Source: Megaleporinus macrocephalus
Taxonomy: Eukaryota > Chordata > Actinopteri > Characiformes > Anostomidae
DNA: 64,000 nt
Direction: 5' to 3'
Assembly (NCBI GenBank): GCA_021613375.1
Contig: CM038725.1
Location: forward strand, 11,159,089 to 11,223,088
Every line of letters starts with the position of its first letter. Position 1 is the stretch's first letter. The position numbers and the translations under genes were made by a program. The notes under the pieces were generated by a model that ran no database searches, was not told where the DNA came from, and worked only from the letters and a program-made list of their open reading frames with translations. Positions 1 through 10,440 of the stretch are shown piece by piece.

Positions 1-450
1 AAACAGTGTAAATAGAAGGTCATCTATTATACTAAAGTTCTGGAAGATCGTGACTATGCACTGCCAGTATGGACCTGAATTTTAGGCTTTTAGGCTTTAA
101 TCTGCACTTGCTTGTTATGACGAGTTCTATCAGAACAAGGAAAAATGAATGAATTAATTTTAACATGTTGCAATTCTATCTGTTGCCTGTTCAAAATGAT
201 TTCTGGCAAGTGAGAACAGAAATCTTAAGTCTTAAGAAATATAGGGATGTAACAATGCACTGTGAACTTGTAATACCGTGATGCAAACCTGTGACAGTGT
301 GTATCATGGAGATGTGACAAAACCTTGTGGGGAATGAACATTAAACATGCCATCTAATCCAAATTCACTGATAAACTATCGCCACCTCGCTGCAGCACCT
401 CTCCTCATGATTGGATTTTCTTCATTATATGTTCAGAATATGTTTAATTT
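1..450. other. AT-rich intergenic DNA, nothing recognised
   Basis: No open reading frame of note, no RNA gene and no recognised repeat. It leads directly into the 103-bp tandem repeat. Confidence 0.5.
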
Positions 451-1000
451 CTAATATCATGACCTGAGGATTAACAGCTGAAACAGGTTTCCATACCTCT
501 CATACTCGGTTCCTATATATTTAACCACTACTAATAGCATTTTTAATTAAATTCTAATATTATAACCTGAGAATTAACAGCTAAAGCAGTTTTCCATACC
601 TCTCATACTCGGTTCCTATATATTTAACCACTACTAATAGCATTTTTAATTAAATTCTAATATTATAACCTGAGGATTAACAGCTGAAGCAGGTTTCCAT
701 ACCTCTCATACTCGGTTCCTACATATTTAACCACTACTAATAGCATTTTTAATTAAATTCTAATATTATAACCTGAGAATTAACAGCTAAAGCAGTTTTC
801 CATACCTCTCATACTCGGTTCCTATATATTTAACCACTACTAATAGCATTTTTAATTAAATTCTAATATTATAACCTGAGGATTAACAGCTAAAGCAGGT
901 TTTCATACCTCTCATCCTCTATTCCCATATCTTACCAGTACCAACAACATTTTTATTTTAATTCTAATATCATAACCTGATCATTGAATGCTAAAACAGG
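451..1000. repeat. 103-bp tandem repeat with two-unit alternation
   Basis: The motif CTAATATYATRACCTGA recurs at 451, 554, 657, 760, 863 and 964, giving four exact 103-bp steps and a last step of 101 bp. Units at 554 and 760 share the variant GAGAATTAACAGCTAAAGC. Units at 451 and 657 carry GAGGATTAACAGCTG instead. The array therefore has a 206-bp higher-order period, implying that a dimer was duplicated. The last unit is diverged and the array dies out near 1000. AT-rich, no coding potential. Confidence 0.9.
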
Positions 1001-1594
1001 TTTACATATTTTTTTTTTGTTCAGTCTTTCTTACTTGGGACCAAGAAAGTCTCCTTAAAAGGAAACATATTTAGCGAACACCTGGAACAATGAATGGTAA
1101 AAGCACTTGAGGACCATCAGGACATTATGAAATTATGTGTTAGATGATAATATAAGAAGTCACAGACGTCCTGCAATCTGAATGATGAAGCCTTTACTTG
1201 ACCATTTGCTCTTTATTAGTATTCTTAGTTTTATACAGAAGGGGTATAAGTATGTCCTCTGGTGGTCCAGAACACCTAAACATAGAGCTCACATACAGCT
1301 GAACAGCCTGATGATGAAGCCACCACAGCGACACACACACACACACACACCTCGCCGTGTTGAAGCCTCATTACCTGCTAATCTAATTTCACCTGAAAGA
1401 CAAAACACTACATAGTAAAGAGCGCAGATCTCACCTCAGAGTCCAGAAGGTGGCTGCTGTGCCAGAACACGGGGGCTCATCGGACCCCAAGCGCAACAAG
1501 GCTCGAACTAAAAGCACTAAGTTAACGTCTTCTTCGCCAGCGCACTGGAAACAATAAGAAACAGTATTACTGCCACCTAGCGGACAATATACCA
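1001..1594. other. Intergenic block; possible minus-strand noncoding exon
   Basis: Contains a short (CA)n run at about 1331-1350. On the minus strand a G+C-richer stretch of about 1435-1560 ends in CTCTGAG followed by a good donor GTGAGA (GT at 1434-1433). It could be a noncoding first exon transcribed away from the CENP-B-like gene. The only ATG near its end runs into TGA just before the donor, so it does not look coding. No acceptor partner was identified, and this is speculative. Confidence 0.2.
1570..1583 (-). promoter_or_regulatory. CTCF-type motif
   Basis: Read on the minus strand the sequence is CCGCTAGGTGGCAG. This fits every position of the degenerate CTCF core CCRSYAGRKGGCRS. It lies about 470 bp upstream of the CENP-B-like gene. 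A motif match alone does not prove occupancy. Confidence 0.45.
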
Positions 1595-1868
1595 CAGGAC
1601 CACCACAGAGTAGGTACTATTAGGGAGTCGGATCATTACCAACACTGCAGTGACACTGACATGGTGGTGGGGTGTTAGTGTGTGTTGTGCTGGTATGAGT
1701 GGACCAGACACAGCAGTGCTACTGGAGGGTTTAAACTCCACAGTGGCACTGCTGGACTGAGAATAGTCCACCAACCAAAAACTAACCAGTCAGCAGCGTC
1801 CTGACTGCGTTCAGAGCTGGGAATGACCCACCACCCAAATAATAATTACTGCTCTGTGGTGGTCCTTC
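1595..1868. mobile_element. Short inverted-repeat element (MITE), TIR GGACCACCACAGAG
   Basis: GGACCACCACAGAG at 1597-1610 is mirrored by CTCTGTGGTGGTCC at 1852-1865. The match continues inward with mismatches (TAGGTACTATT against CAGTAATTATT). Between the ends lies a GTGGTGGGGTGTTAGTGTG segment also present in the related copy at 50459-50782. No transposase is encoded. It looks like an internally deleted non-autonomous DNA transposon. Confidence 0.75.
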
Positions 1869-1925
1869 TGGGGGACTGATCATTAAGGCATATGTGTGTT
1901 TAGAAAAGAAACGAAATTTCAGATT

Positions 1926-1989
1926 GGCTGCGTCCAAAGCCACATACAAGTGTGCACTACTGTTGGTAGTGTAATGTTTGGACGTAGCC
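1926..1989. mobile_element. 64-bp fold-back element (TIR GGCTGCGTCCAAA)
   Basis: GGCTGCGTCCAAA at 1926-1938 pairs with TTTGGACGTAGCC at 1977-1989, 12 of 13 positions matching. A related but longer fold-back with GCTGCATCCAAAACC arms occurs at 47575-47693. This copy sits immediately upstream of the promoter of the CENP-B-like gene. Confidence 0.6.
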
Positions 1990-2051
1990 CATGTGTTTCG
2001 GTGACGCATGCGCACTAACTAGCGTCTCCTCGCCGTGGAGAGTAAACAAGC
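1960..2051 (+). promoter_or_regulatory. TATA-less promoter with NRF1-like and YY1-like motifs
   Basis: Just before the start codon the sequence GTGACGCATGCGCAC (about 2001-2015) is close to the NRF1 palindrome and overlaps a TGACG CRE half-site. The start region AAGCATGGCGGCG resembles the YY1 element often found at the starts of housekeeping genes. No TATA box is seen. This is an inference from motifs and from position immediately upstream of a good coding region. Confidence 0.45.
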
Positions 2052-2831
2052 ATGGCGGCGCCGAGGAGAAAATACAGCACGGAGGAAAAGCGCAGACTGC
2101 TGGAAATGTATGACCAGCTTCCCCGGATGAGCCAGAAGAAGGCGGCGAGTCGTCTGAACATCCCCCAGTCCCTGTTGTGGACGCTGCTGCGAAACAGGGG
2201 TCTTGTCATGAAGGGGGACCAGAACATCCGCTGCGGGAAGGTGCCGAGGCTGGAGGCCGCGCTGTGGCGCTGGATCGACGGCTCGAGGAGGCAGGGCGCG
2301 CCGGTGTCCGACCTGATGATCCACAGAAAGGCGATGGATCTGGCAGTGCGTATGGGAGTGACTCACTTCAGGGCGAGTCCGACGTGGTACGGCGGCTTTA
2401 AGAGACGAGAAAATGCGGTGAGGGAGAGGTACCACATCTACACGGACGACGCGGAGCGCACGGAGGAACCAAAGCCGGACAACGAGGACCGGCCAGTCGC
2501 TGCAAGCCACGTGCATCAGCAGACCGGAGATGGAGAGAGAGAAGCCAAAACGACCCAGCGGCCTGAAGTCCGTTTGCAGCAGAAAGAACCTCCTCAGGTG
2601 AAGCGTGAGCCCACCGAGCCCACCGTGGTCACGGCTGAAATCAATGGAGGCATGCAGACCATCACCGTGCCATCGCTCACCCAGATGAAGGAGGCCATGA
2701 AGACTTTAGCCACGGGCTTGTTATACAGGGGATTCAGTGACTTTAAGCTGCTGCACCAGTTCGAGAAGGAGGTGACTAATGTTGTGAAGAGATCCATGGC
2801 TCAGGGAAGCCAGGACAGTTTCCTGGCCTGA
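2052..2831 (+). CDS. CENP-B/pogo-type HTH DNA-binding protein, domesticated (single exon)
   Basis: An intact 259-codon frame. Residues about 6-50 form a psq/CENP-B N-terminal helix-turn-helix (RMSQKKAASRLNIPQSLLW at 25-43). Residues about 63-125 form the second Tc5/CENP-B-type HTH, with W72 and W74 and the hallmark ASPTWYGGFKRR at 108-119. Residues 131-200 are acidic, polar and probably disordered, and include VKRE at 183-186, a SUMO-site consensus. Residues 205-250 are predicted amphipathic helix. There is no DDE catalytic domain, whereas pogo/Tigger transposases usually exceed 500 residues. The ATG has a strong Kozak context (A at -3, G at +4). The frame is G+C-rich in AT-rich surroundings and has no stops, which argues for selection rather than a dying transposon. 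The likely role is nuclear sequence-specific DNA binding; the target is unknown. It is comparable to the CENPBD1/Tigger-derived class, but no ortholog name is assigned. Confidence 0.85.
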   Translation: MAAPRRKYSTEEKRRLLEMYDQLPRMSQKKAASRLNIPQSLLWTLLRNRGLVMKGDQNIRCGKVPRLEAALWRWIDGSRRQGAPVSDLMIHRKAMDLAVRMGVTHFRASPTWYGGFKRRENAVRERYHIYTDDAERTEEPKPDNEDRPVAASHVHQQTGDGEREAKTTQRPEVRLQQKEPPQVKREPTEPTVVTAEINGGMQTITVPSLTQMKEAMKTLATGLLYRGFSDFKLLHQFEKEVTNVVKRSMAQGSQDSFLA

Positions 2832-3194
2832 TTGTATGAGACCCTGCTCACAACTTTGCCATCTCTGGTTTAGTGTAGTACAGTACTTTCCATGTGACCT
2901 GCAAGCACTACTGGATGGATGGGATGTAAAGATACACATATGCTCAGATTTTATATGATGTTTTAAATTCTGAGGTCAGCCTTAGATTCTAAAGAGCCTG
3001 CCATGCTCGCACAGTAACCAAACAAACCCCCAAAACCAAGCCCAAGAATTTATAAGCAAGTAAAAAACAACAATGTTATTTGCACTCCAACCCAGTATAC
3101 AGTCAAACCTGCAGCACCTGCACAGTGTTTTAGTGAGATCTCTACATTCACATGTGCCATTAGTGTTCCATTACACAGGATGTGAAGTCCTCAG
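2832..3194 (+). other. Probable 3' UTR and flank of the CENP-B-like gene
   Basis: Follows the stop codon directly. No AATAAA is seen until 3440, so the transcript may extend into the dispersed repeat that starts near 3195. No other feature recognised. Confidence 0.35.
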
Positions 3195-3418
3195 GACGAA
3201 TGACTATTGGCTCATATAGAAAGTTCACTCCTGCTGTAGTTTCTCTCTCGCACTGCATTGCTTTTGTGAATCTTGTTTGTTGAATGCAGTGCTACTAGAG
3301 CAATGTGCAAAGTAGGGGGTTTTATTTGTGAGCCAGTATTGGTCTGATGTTCATGTACTCATCAGAAAAACACAGAAATCGGGACTAGAGCTACCTGGAT
3401 TAGTGTTAATGGAACATT
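3195..3418 (+). repeat. Dispersed repeat, copy 1
   Basis: About 190-220 bp closely match 6582-6782. Shared words include GTGCAAAGTAGGGGG and GTGAGCCAGTATTGG, and both copies start near AAAGTTCACTC and end near GATTAGYGTTAAT. Function and family unknown. Confidence 0.8.
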
Positions 3419-3439
3419 TAGTGTTTATAAATGTAGTAA

Positions 3440-3445
3440 AATAAA
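3440..3445 (+). terminator. Candidate polyadenylation signal AATAAA
   Basis: First canonical hexamer on the plus strand after the stop codon of the CENP-B-like gene, about 610 bp downstream. Position and motif are the only support. Confidence 0.3.
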
Positions 3446-6400
3446 TGAAGTGCTGACATTTTAGCTTTGTGGCTCAGTGCCACCTAAACATTGTAGCTGG
3501 CACTATACATACAAGTATGATCCTGATATCGTGCACCACTAGTAAAAAACATACATTCCTGTGATGGTTTTAACTCTACCTGAAAACTTAAGACTGTCAG
3601 AACAAAGGGATCTTGAAGCATTCTGCCTTTTTGTCGTCATTCAGCCGTAATCAATTATTATTGGCTTCTGTATTCTCACACGTGAGCTCTCCCAATTACA
3701 TTAAGTCAGGTCTTGTTAATGGCTGTGGCTCACAATGGACTTCATCTCATTCAATTCATATTACATTATCACATAAAGTTGCATGTGTAAAGTGGTCTCC
3801 AGTTTGAGATATAAGTGACTGTTCAGCATATGCCCTTACCGCCATTCCCTCCAACATCAACAGGACGCTCCCAGACCCCTAGTTTTGTTTATTGGACAGT
3901 GGTTTCCACAAACGTCCACCAAGGAAATGCTAAGAAGACTAAGGAATATTCATCTTTTTGATTTTTCAAAATGGCGTTGTAACTTTTTTTAAGCTTTTTG
4001 GATGGATTTGCAGACTTTATTTGCTTAATTTTGCAGATTTTTTATGATGTAACCACCATTTTCTGATAGAGGAACTACATGTTCCAAGAAGGCATCTAAC
4101 AGTGGCTTTTGGAAACTGGTGTCTACTGAGCTGCAGAGGCTTTTTTGGGATTCCAGTGGTATGAGATGGACTTGCAGTTAACACTACATAGGTTTATGTT
4201 ACGATGGTCCTTGTACAAGTCATCCATAGACTGCTGCTTAAGTTATCAAGTTACTGTTATTGGGAAGTGTTTGTGTTGTAGTTGAACGTTTCCCCTCCAA
4301 AAATGGAGAAGCAAGCAAAACACTGACCAAAACCTGTTAGGTCAGAACGTTATTCCGCACTGGCCTACATGTTTACAAGAAATGCTTTGCCGTATGCCCA
4401 CATGAGGTCGCTGTTGGCCACAATTTCAGTGAATTTAGATTTTTTTTCCCTCTATGTGGGGGTAGAAATGTACACAAACGGCTTTGTAAATGTTCTTTTT
4501 AGACTAGCTCTGTTGAATGTCTGTCTTCTGTTCTCACATGCATTAGGTTAATGTTTGTTGTTGGGGTTTTTTTGTACTAGTTTGTAATGAAACAGAACAG
4601 TGTTTACAAGCTTTAGCTGCACGTATTGTGCCTTCGTGCCTCACATAGTGCCAGGATATGGACAAAACCTCATACTGCTGCATACTATTTCCATGTGACT
4701 TTGTGAAGATCTGCATAAAACATGAATGTTCATTTGTCAGACTGTGAATGCCAGTCATTTTCTCCAATGTTCTCAAGCTTCAGGATATCACACAGTGGAA
4801 ATGGCCATTACAATATACTGCATTTTGCTACAGCAAGATACGTTTATTGTATATCTGGCTACTAAAGTGAGTTGGTCTTAGATTGCAGGGGTTTATAATG
4901 TGATGCATGGTTAAGCTGGACCAGGTTTGCATTGGCTTATTTCAAAGTTCCATGTAATATTACAGCTCTGTTAAGCCACCATGGTGACCACTACTCTTTT
5001 CTATAGGAAGAAATAGAGCTAGCCTCAATTATAAAAAGATGAACCGAACATGAACAGACAGTCCTGGAAAATTCTATATGTTCACCATATATTTGTCCTA
5101 CAATCTCTTCTGTGACTGAAATGAACCCTTAAGAATACTAGAACCGATTTTTAAAACAAATAATTGCTTATATACACATGATCAGAAGACCAAAAAAAGA
5201 ACAACCTGCTATGCAGCCAATGTTGTCTGTATCTGCAACAAGGCAGAATTACCAACCCCCATTTCAGTAGCTGTGTGTAGCCTGATTTGCATAAACATGA
5301 GTAATTTATGAATAATAAATGCCCCTGTATTCAGCGTGATCCATTAATTTGCATATCACCATGCCACTACAGTTATTTTTTTCCTGTGTGCTGTGCTATC
5401 ATGAAGCACTAAGAAGCTGCATTAAAACAGAATCAAAAGAAGTGCTGGAAAAGGTGAGTATTTAATACCTTTTTTTTTTCTTTTTGTGTCTCTATGCTTT
5501 TTTCCCCCCTCTCTCGCTCTCAGACAGCGATGCACCATTTGAACATTTTGTGACCGTTTTAATTGTCGAACGGATATGGGTCCGACTCGACGCCGGGCTG
5601 TGTGTGTGTGTGTGTGTGTGTGTGCTGTGCGCGTGTGTATGTTGAAGGGCTTGTCAGGACGTACAATACCTAGCATGCATATGTGCTCTCCATTGCATAA
5701 ACATGAACTTCTGCTGCATTATTGATGAGACAGAGGCTCGCCTATATAGATAGCCAAGAAGGTGCCCAGACAGACAGACAGAGTGATGGCTTTGGTTTGT
5801 TCTTTTGCTTGCATCTTACCCAAAGATTCTTCAAAGATTTTGTCAGATGTGTGTGTGTGTGTGTGTTTTTTTTTCTGCGTCCCAGCGCTTGAACTAGCTG
5901 TCTGCATCTCACTGTGTTCAAAGGCTACATGTAGAACCCTGATGAGTGACTTCTCCGTGCGTTTGGACAGAGCGATTGTTGATGGATGGCGTTTACCTCC
6001 TTCCACCTTACGTGGTCGCTCCCTTCTGAATCGGCACGAGGTCATTTGCATGATCTATTTGTCATGCGGCAGCAGGTTCTCCGGTGTCAGCAAAGCCTTT
6101 AGTCCGGCACTGTGCATCCACAGGATTTGTAGATTTGATGTAATAGCGGCTATTTCCCAAGCTGCCGCCCGATGCAGATTGGGTCCAGTAGGGTCTTGGC
6201 TGCTTTGTGCTATTCAGAAGTGAGAAGGCGACTGGCTCATTCGATTGGGAGACTTTTTTTGCAATCAAATGGTGTTGATGGTCCTGTTAGGCTTTTGATA
6301 GTTGATGGTATCAAGCTGGTCAGCTGATGGGACAGAACGTGGCTGGCATCCCGATCCCGTCCTTTCCTTTTGTTGATGTTTAAACCTTACTTGATTTTTA

Positions 6401-6535
6401 TTTGCATACCAAGATACTGATCCCTGTTATTTGAAGCATCCAGTGCTTGTGCAGCCTATTAAGTTACATACCCTTAAAATTATTTGAAGGCAGTATGTGT
6501 GTGTGTGTGTGTCTCTGTGTGTGTATATATAATCT
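3446..6535. other. Intergenic DNA with (TG)n runs
   Basis: No coding exon recognised. Contains (TG)n at about 5597-5624, 5849-5866 and 6497-6512. Octamer-like TTTGCAT words occur near 5345 and 6045. Frames here that read as repeated His-Thr are microsatellite translations. The G+C-richer stretch at about 5880-6360 is unique sequence. Confidence 0.5.
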
Positions 6536-6884
6536 CGTTGCTGTCCAATAAAAAAAAACATCTCAGTTTTTGTTTTAAGTAGAAAGAAAGTTCACTCTTG
6601 CTGTAGTTTCTTTCTGCATTCTCACACTGCATTGCTTTTGCGAATCTTGTTTCTTGAATGTAGTGCTACTAGAGCAGCGTGCAAAGTAGGGGGTTTTATT
6701 TGTGAGCCAGTATTGGTCTGATGTTCATGTACTTATCTGAAAAACACAGAAATTGGGACTAGATCTACCTGGATTAGCGTTAATAATAAATGTAATGTTT
6801 TATAAAATTCTGATTCCATTGACTTCCATTGAAAGTAAAGTATTTTTTTTGGTTGCAATTTTGGAGATACATTGGACAGCAACG
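6536..6884. mobile_element. MITE family A, TIR CGTTGCTGTCCAA, 349 bp
   Basis: CGTTGCTGTCCAA at 6536-6548 is the exact reverse complement of TTGGACAGCAACG at 6872-6884. Inside is a second copy (about 6582-6782) of the dispersed repeat seen at 3195-3418, so one element appears to have captured or been invaded by the other. No transposase. Confidence 0.75.
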
Positions 6885-6887
6885 ATA

Positions 6888-7325
6888 TATATATATGTCC
6901 AAAGAAAAACATGTATCCCCATTTTTTATTTTTTTTTTTGGTTTTCATTTTTCTGCAACATCTGAACAAGACAGCTGCTCTTTATATCCTGTGAAAGTTT
7001 CTTGATGACTGGACCAATAGAAATGCTCCAAAATCACTTGGTATTAAACCACTTTACATTAAAAGTTAAAAATGTTTTTGTACTAATTTGGAAATACTAA
7101 TTTTTCTTTGGACAGCGACAATATATATCTAGAACATGTTGTGTATATAGTCCAAACAAGTATCTATAAAGTTGTTACCTTACAGGAGAGAACAAAATCA
7201 GTCTTAACTTAACTCACTGTAAACCAATGAAACCAGTATATTTTCTAACCTATTTTGGAGCATTTCTATTGGTCCATTCATCATGAAACCTTAACAGGAT
7301 ATAAAAAAACAGATGTTGTGCTCAG
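6888..7325. mobile_element. MITE family A, two copies in inverted orientation
   Basis: The first copy starts at about 6893 with a truncated end (GTCCAAAGAAAAAC) and ends at 7113-7125 with TTTGGACAGCGAC. The second, at about 7140-7325, carries the same interior on the other strand. GGACCAATAGAAATGCTCC at 7010-7028 reappears as its reverse complement near 7255. The interior is shared with the copy at 46926-47148. Confidence 0.65.
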
Positions 7326-7379
7326 ATAATACAGTAAAATACTAATCAATAAAAATGGAGATGCATGTATGTATATGTA

Positions 7380-7800
7380 TAGTGTTGCACAGTCTTTGAC
7401 TTGGTGACATTGCCCAACAACAAAAAAACCTTTAACTGTTAGAACTGTTACATTATTTGGAGGTTCTTTGATGTTGTCTGTGTCCACTTGTTCACAAAAA
7501 AGAGATTTCAACTTATCTTCAAGTATCACAAGGTTATATATTTATCCTATCACTCACATGTATGTCAAAGAATTATAGTTTTGCAATGAATCTTGTATAC
7601 CTTTACTTGGTATGAAACCTTTACATTAGGTGGAGGTTCTTTAAACCTAAAAAGGTTCTTCACACTTTGCACATCTCAATTATTGTAATGGTTCTTCACA
7701 GAAACATTAATTTGAACATTTTCTCTTAGTGACACAAAAGTGGTTCTTCATGTAATCGCTGCAAAGAGCTATTTTGGCAACTGTATCATCCAGATAGAAC
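7380..7800. repeat. Dispersed GGTTCTTT/AAAGAACC-rich repeat
   Basis: Several GGTTCTTYA words and their complements occur in a short span. The same style recurs at 37920-38050 and 38815-39000. Probably decayed copies of one inverted-repeat family; boundaries are not clear. Confidence 0.4.
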
Positions 7801-8839
7801 ATAGAGTAGTGGTTCTCAATCTTCCTTTAGAGGTCCCTAGTCTTGTGGGGCCAGATGTGAGCTCATAATGAAAAAACCCACCTCCAAATTCTTCTTAGTC
7901 TTCTAACACCAGGAGTACAATTGACAAGCTTAACTGGAGGTTTTTGGATTACAACTAGTCTGCCATGTTAAATACCTCCATGAGCTAGGGACAGGCTTAT
8001 TGTCTGTTGGGCATTCTTCTTGTAGGCCCCTACTTTGATTTCCCCCCTTTGAAACGTCGCACTCAATTTGTTCCCTCCGTAATAAGTCTATGTTCCTGCC
8101 CCCATTTAGCCCAAAATCTTTCATGGTTGTTCCCGTACAATCTGGTTACGAGTTCACACCTGGCCCCACAAGAGTAGCACCGCCGCCCTGCACAATGTAG
8201 TGTTTTCCCTGCTCTTACACGCCCCATTGAACTCAGGTCTGGCTTTTTAATACATTGATTGGTTGAATCAGGAGGGTCTGAACAGGGAGAACAGCAAAAT
8301 GTTCCGGGAAGGGCTACTCCTGGATTGCGGCAGGAAGAAAACGCAGCACGCACCGCAGGAGCACTCCATGCATTACTGTCACCATGATGAACAGCTGTCT
8401 ATATGTGCGCCGACACGCCGCCTTCGCCAGGAAATCAAAGACACCCATGTTGTGACAGTGCTGAATCTCACCACGAACTCTAATCAAATCAACACCGCTG
8501 TGATAAACTTGTGTAGTCGGGCCAGTGTGTAGGGTTTTTTTTTTGTCATCAGCATACAAATGTATGTTGTGCAGAGGTGGACCGAATGTGTCTTCTTTTA
8601 TCACGAGGAACTGACACATCAAGTTTGATCTTGCATCTTCACATGATCTGGTGAGCTGGTGCGGTCGATGATTCATGATTGCTGTTGTCTACCTGCGTCA
8701 TGACAGCGTCAGCCAGGGCTTGATCGCATGGTTGTTCTTATTGTGCTCAGTAGTTGACCATCACTGGCCGGTTGTAGGACATGAAGAAGAAGTTTATACA
8801 ATTTTCCCCTTAAATGAAATGCAGCGAATCGGTCTGAGG
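7801..8839. other. Intergenic DNA, nothing firmly recognised
   Basis: Unique-looking DNA without an exon that can be supported. The segment near 7810-7930 resembles a decayed dispersed repeat. Confidence 0.4.
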
Positions 8840-9190
8840 TGATACAGTTACGTTTACAATTATGGCATTTAGCAGACAACGTTATCCAGAGTGACTTAAG
8901 GAGGGGCTTTGCTGGCCACTCAGATATGTATCCTAGCTGGAACAAATAACTTCAAATTACCCTTAAGCTCAAATACTGGCAGAACAAATACCAGTATTAA
9001 TACACAGAGACATATTCAGAATGAAGAGCGTTGTGAGTTTAAGCGAGTTTTTAAATTGCTACTCATTTAAGTGCTTAACAAAGAGATGAGGCTCCAGCTT
9101 GCGTTTGAAGACCACAAGGGCAGCTAGTGGAGGTTCATTACACCAGAACGGAAGAGTGTTAAGAAGCTCATCAATTACTTTGTCCACTGC
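8840..9190 (+). repeat. Teleost dispersed repeat (GCAGACRACGTTATCCAGAGTGAC type)
   Basis: The segment around 8857-8900, with CATTTAGCAGACAACG then TTATCCAGAGTGACTTA, is the decayed form of a repeat I know as very common in fish genomes. Following sequence to about 9170 (GGAGGTTCATTACACCAGAAC) fits the same element. Family name not assigned. Confidence 0.5.
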
Positions 9191-9821
9191 ATAATCCTAA
9201 TCACAGATTTACATTGTTCTTAAATTAGTTTTTGGTGTCTACTGAAAGGTTTGTCTTCTTCAGTGTTTCAAAAAGGTTCTTTTTCTTTTCATACTGTAAA
9301 TATATATATATTCACCCTCTATTCGGCTTCCAGTGGTGATTGTGCCAAGTCTGCCAATGTGGATTACAAGATGACATCACGTTACAAGATGACATCACTT
9401 TGTAACAGAATAGCGAGATGTTTCAGTACTTGGGGCTTTATATCTTTGCAGACCAAAGGCATAAAAAAACTTAACATAAGCACTTGCTTTCTGACACTGT
9501 GGCAGCAGTTGCAGGTATTTTAACTGAAGGTACTTTAGTGTTAGAAACCAAACAGTCTATATTTAAAGCTTGAGAGAAGTAATGATATAATTGTGTTGAT
9601 TGCACAATAAAATGATTCGATGTAAAGGCTTGCATTGCTTGCATTACAAAAGCTCTGGTTTTGCATGTGACTTGACGTCATACAGGCTCATGGTATCAGA
9701 AACGTGTATATATTTGGTGTAAACTGACATCTCGGTAGAACTGTAATATAATAATGTTTATGCACTGATTAGACCCCTTCCTACATTTGTTTATAGGGGA
9801 TTAAGAGGCAAAATATTTAGT

Positions 9822-10440
9822 TTGAATGGCTCATAGTCATTCAATTGTTACTGATAGCTCATCCTAAAAAGTGAAAATTCAGACTACAAAGGGGCATAAT
9901 GCCCCAAAAGTCCCTCTCTCTCTCAGTCTTCCACAGAACTTCTAATTTTAAAAGATTTAATTTCTGGCTTTAGTTTATAGTTTATACAGAAATACAAGGC
10001 TTATTGAGTATTATGGTGTAAAAATGCAGTAGGAGCATTAGTAGTGTGGGGGTTTGGAGGGAAGGTGGATGTAGTATGTGATGAAATGCTGTTTCAAAGA
10101 TTTTTCTACCATCTCTAGCTCCAGTGCAATGCAGAAAACAAAAATCTTTGAAACAGCATTTCATCACAGCTAGAGAATAACTCATAGTCATTCAGTTGTT
10201 ACTGATGGCTTATACTAAAAAGTGAAAATTCAGTAGGGTTAAGACTAAAAAGGGTAGTAATGCCCCAAAAGTCTCTCTCTAAGTCTTCCACAGAACTTCT
10301 AATTTTAAAAGATTTAATTTCTGGCTTTAGTTTATAGTTTATACAGAAAAATAAGGCTTATTCAGTAGGGAAGGTGAATATAGTATGTGATGAAATGCTG
10401 TTTCAAAGATTTTTGTTTCTACCAGTGCAATGCTACAGAA
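9822..10440. repeat. Local tandem duplication, about 360-bp period
   Basis: Unit 1 starts at about 9826 and unit 2 at about 10181. Both contain CTCATAGTCATTCARTTGTTACTGAT, then CTTCCACAGAACTTC and CTGGCTTTAGTTTATAG, then TATGTGATGAAATGC. Unit 1 has an extra segment of about 90 bp containing a hairpin arm (next entry). Confidence 0.85.
10077..10168. repeat. Perfect 29-bp inverted repeat with 34-nt loop
   Basis: The arm 10077-10105 (TGTGATGAAATGC... ending GATTTTT) is the exact reverse complement of 10140-10168. Unit 2 of the surrounding duplication keeps only the left arm (about 10386-10414). The perfect pairing suggests recent origin by inverted duplication. A small RNA precursor is possible but unsupported. 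Confidence 0.85.

Noticed and set aside
2019..2516. 165-codon minus-strand frame opposite the CENP-B-like gene
   Set aside because: Antisense shadow of a G+C-rich coding region. The plus-strand frame has the domains and the Kozak start.
10077..10168. Hairpin as a microRNA gene
   Set aside because: The stem is perfectly paired with no bulges, sits in a local duplication and matches no microRNA I recognise. Kept only as a structural finding.
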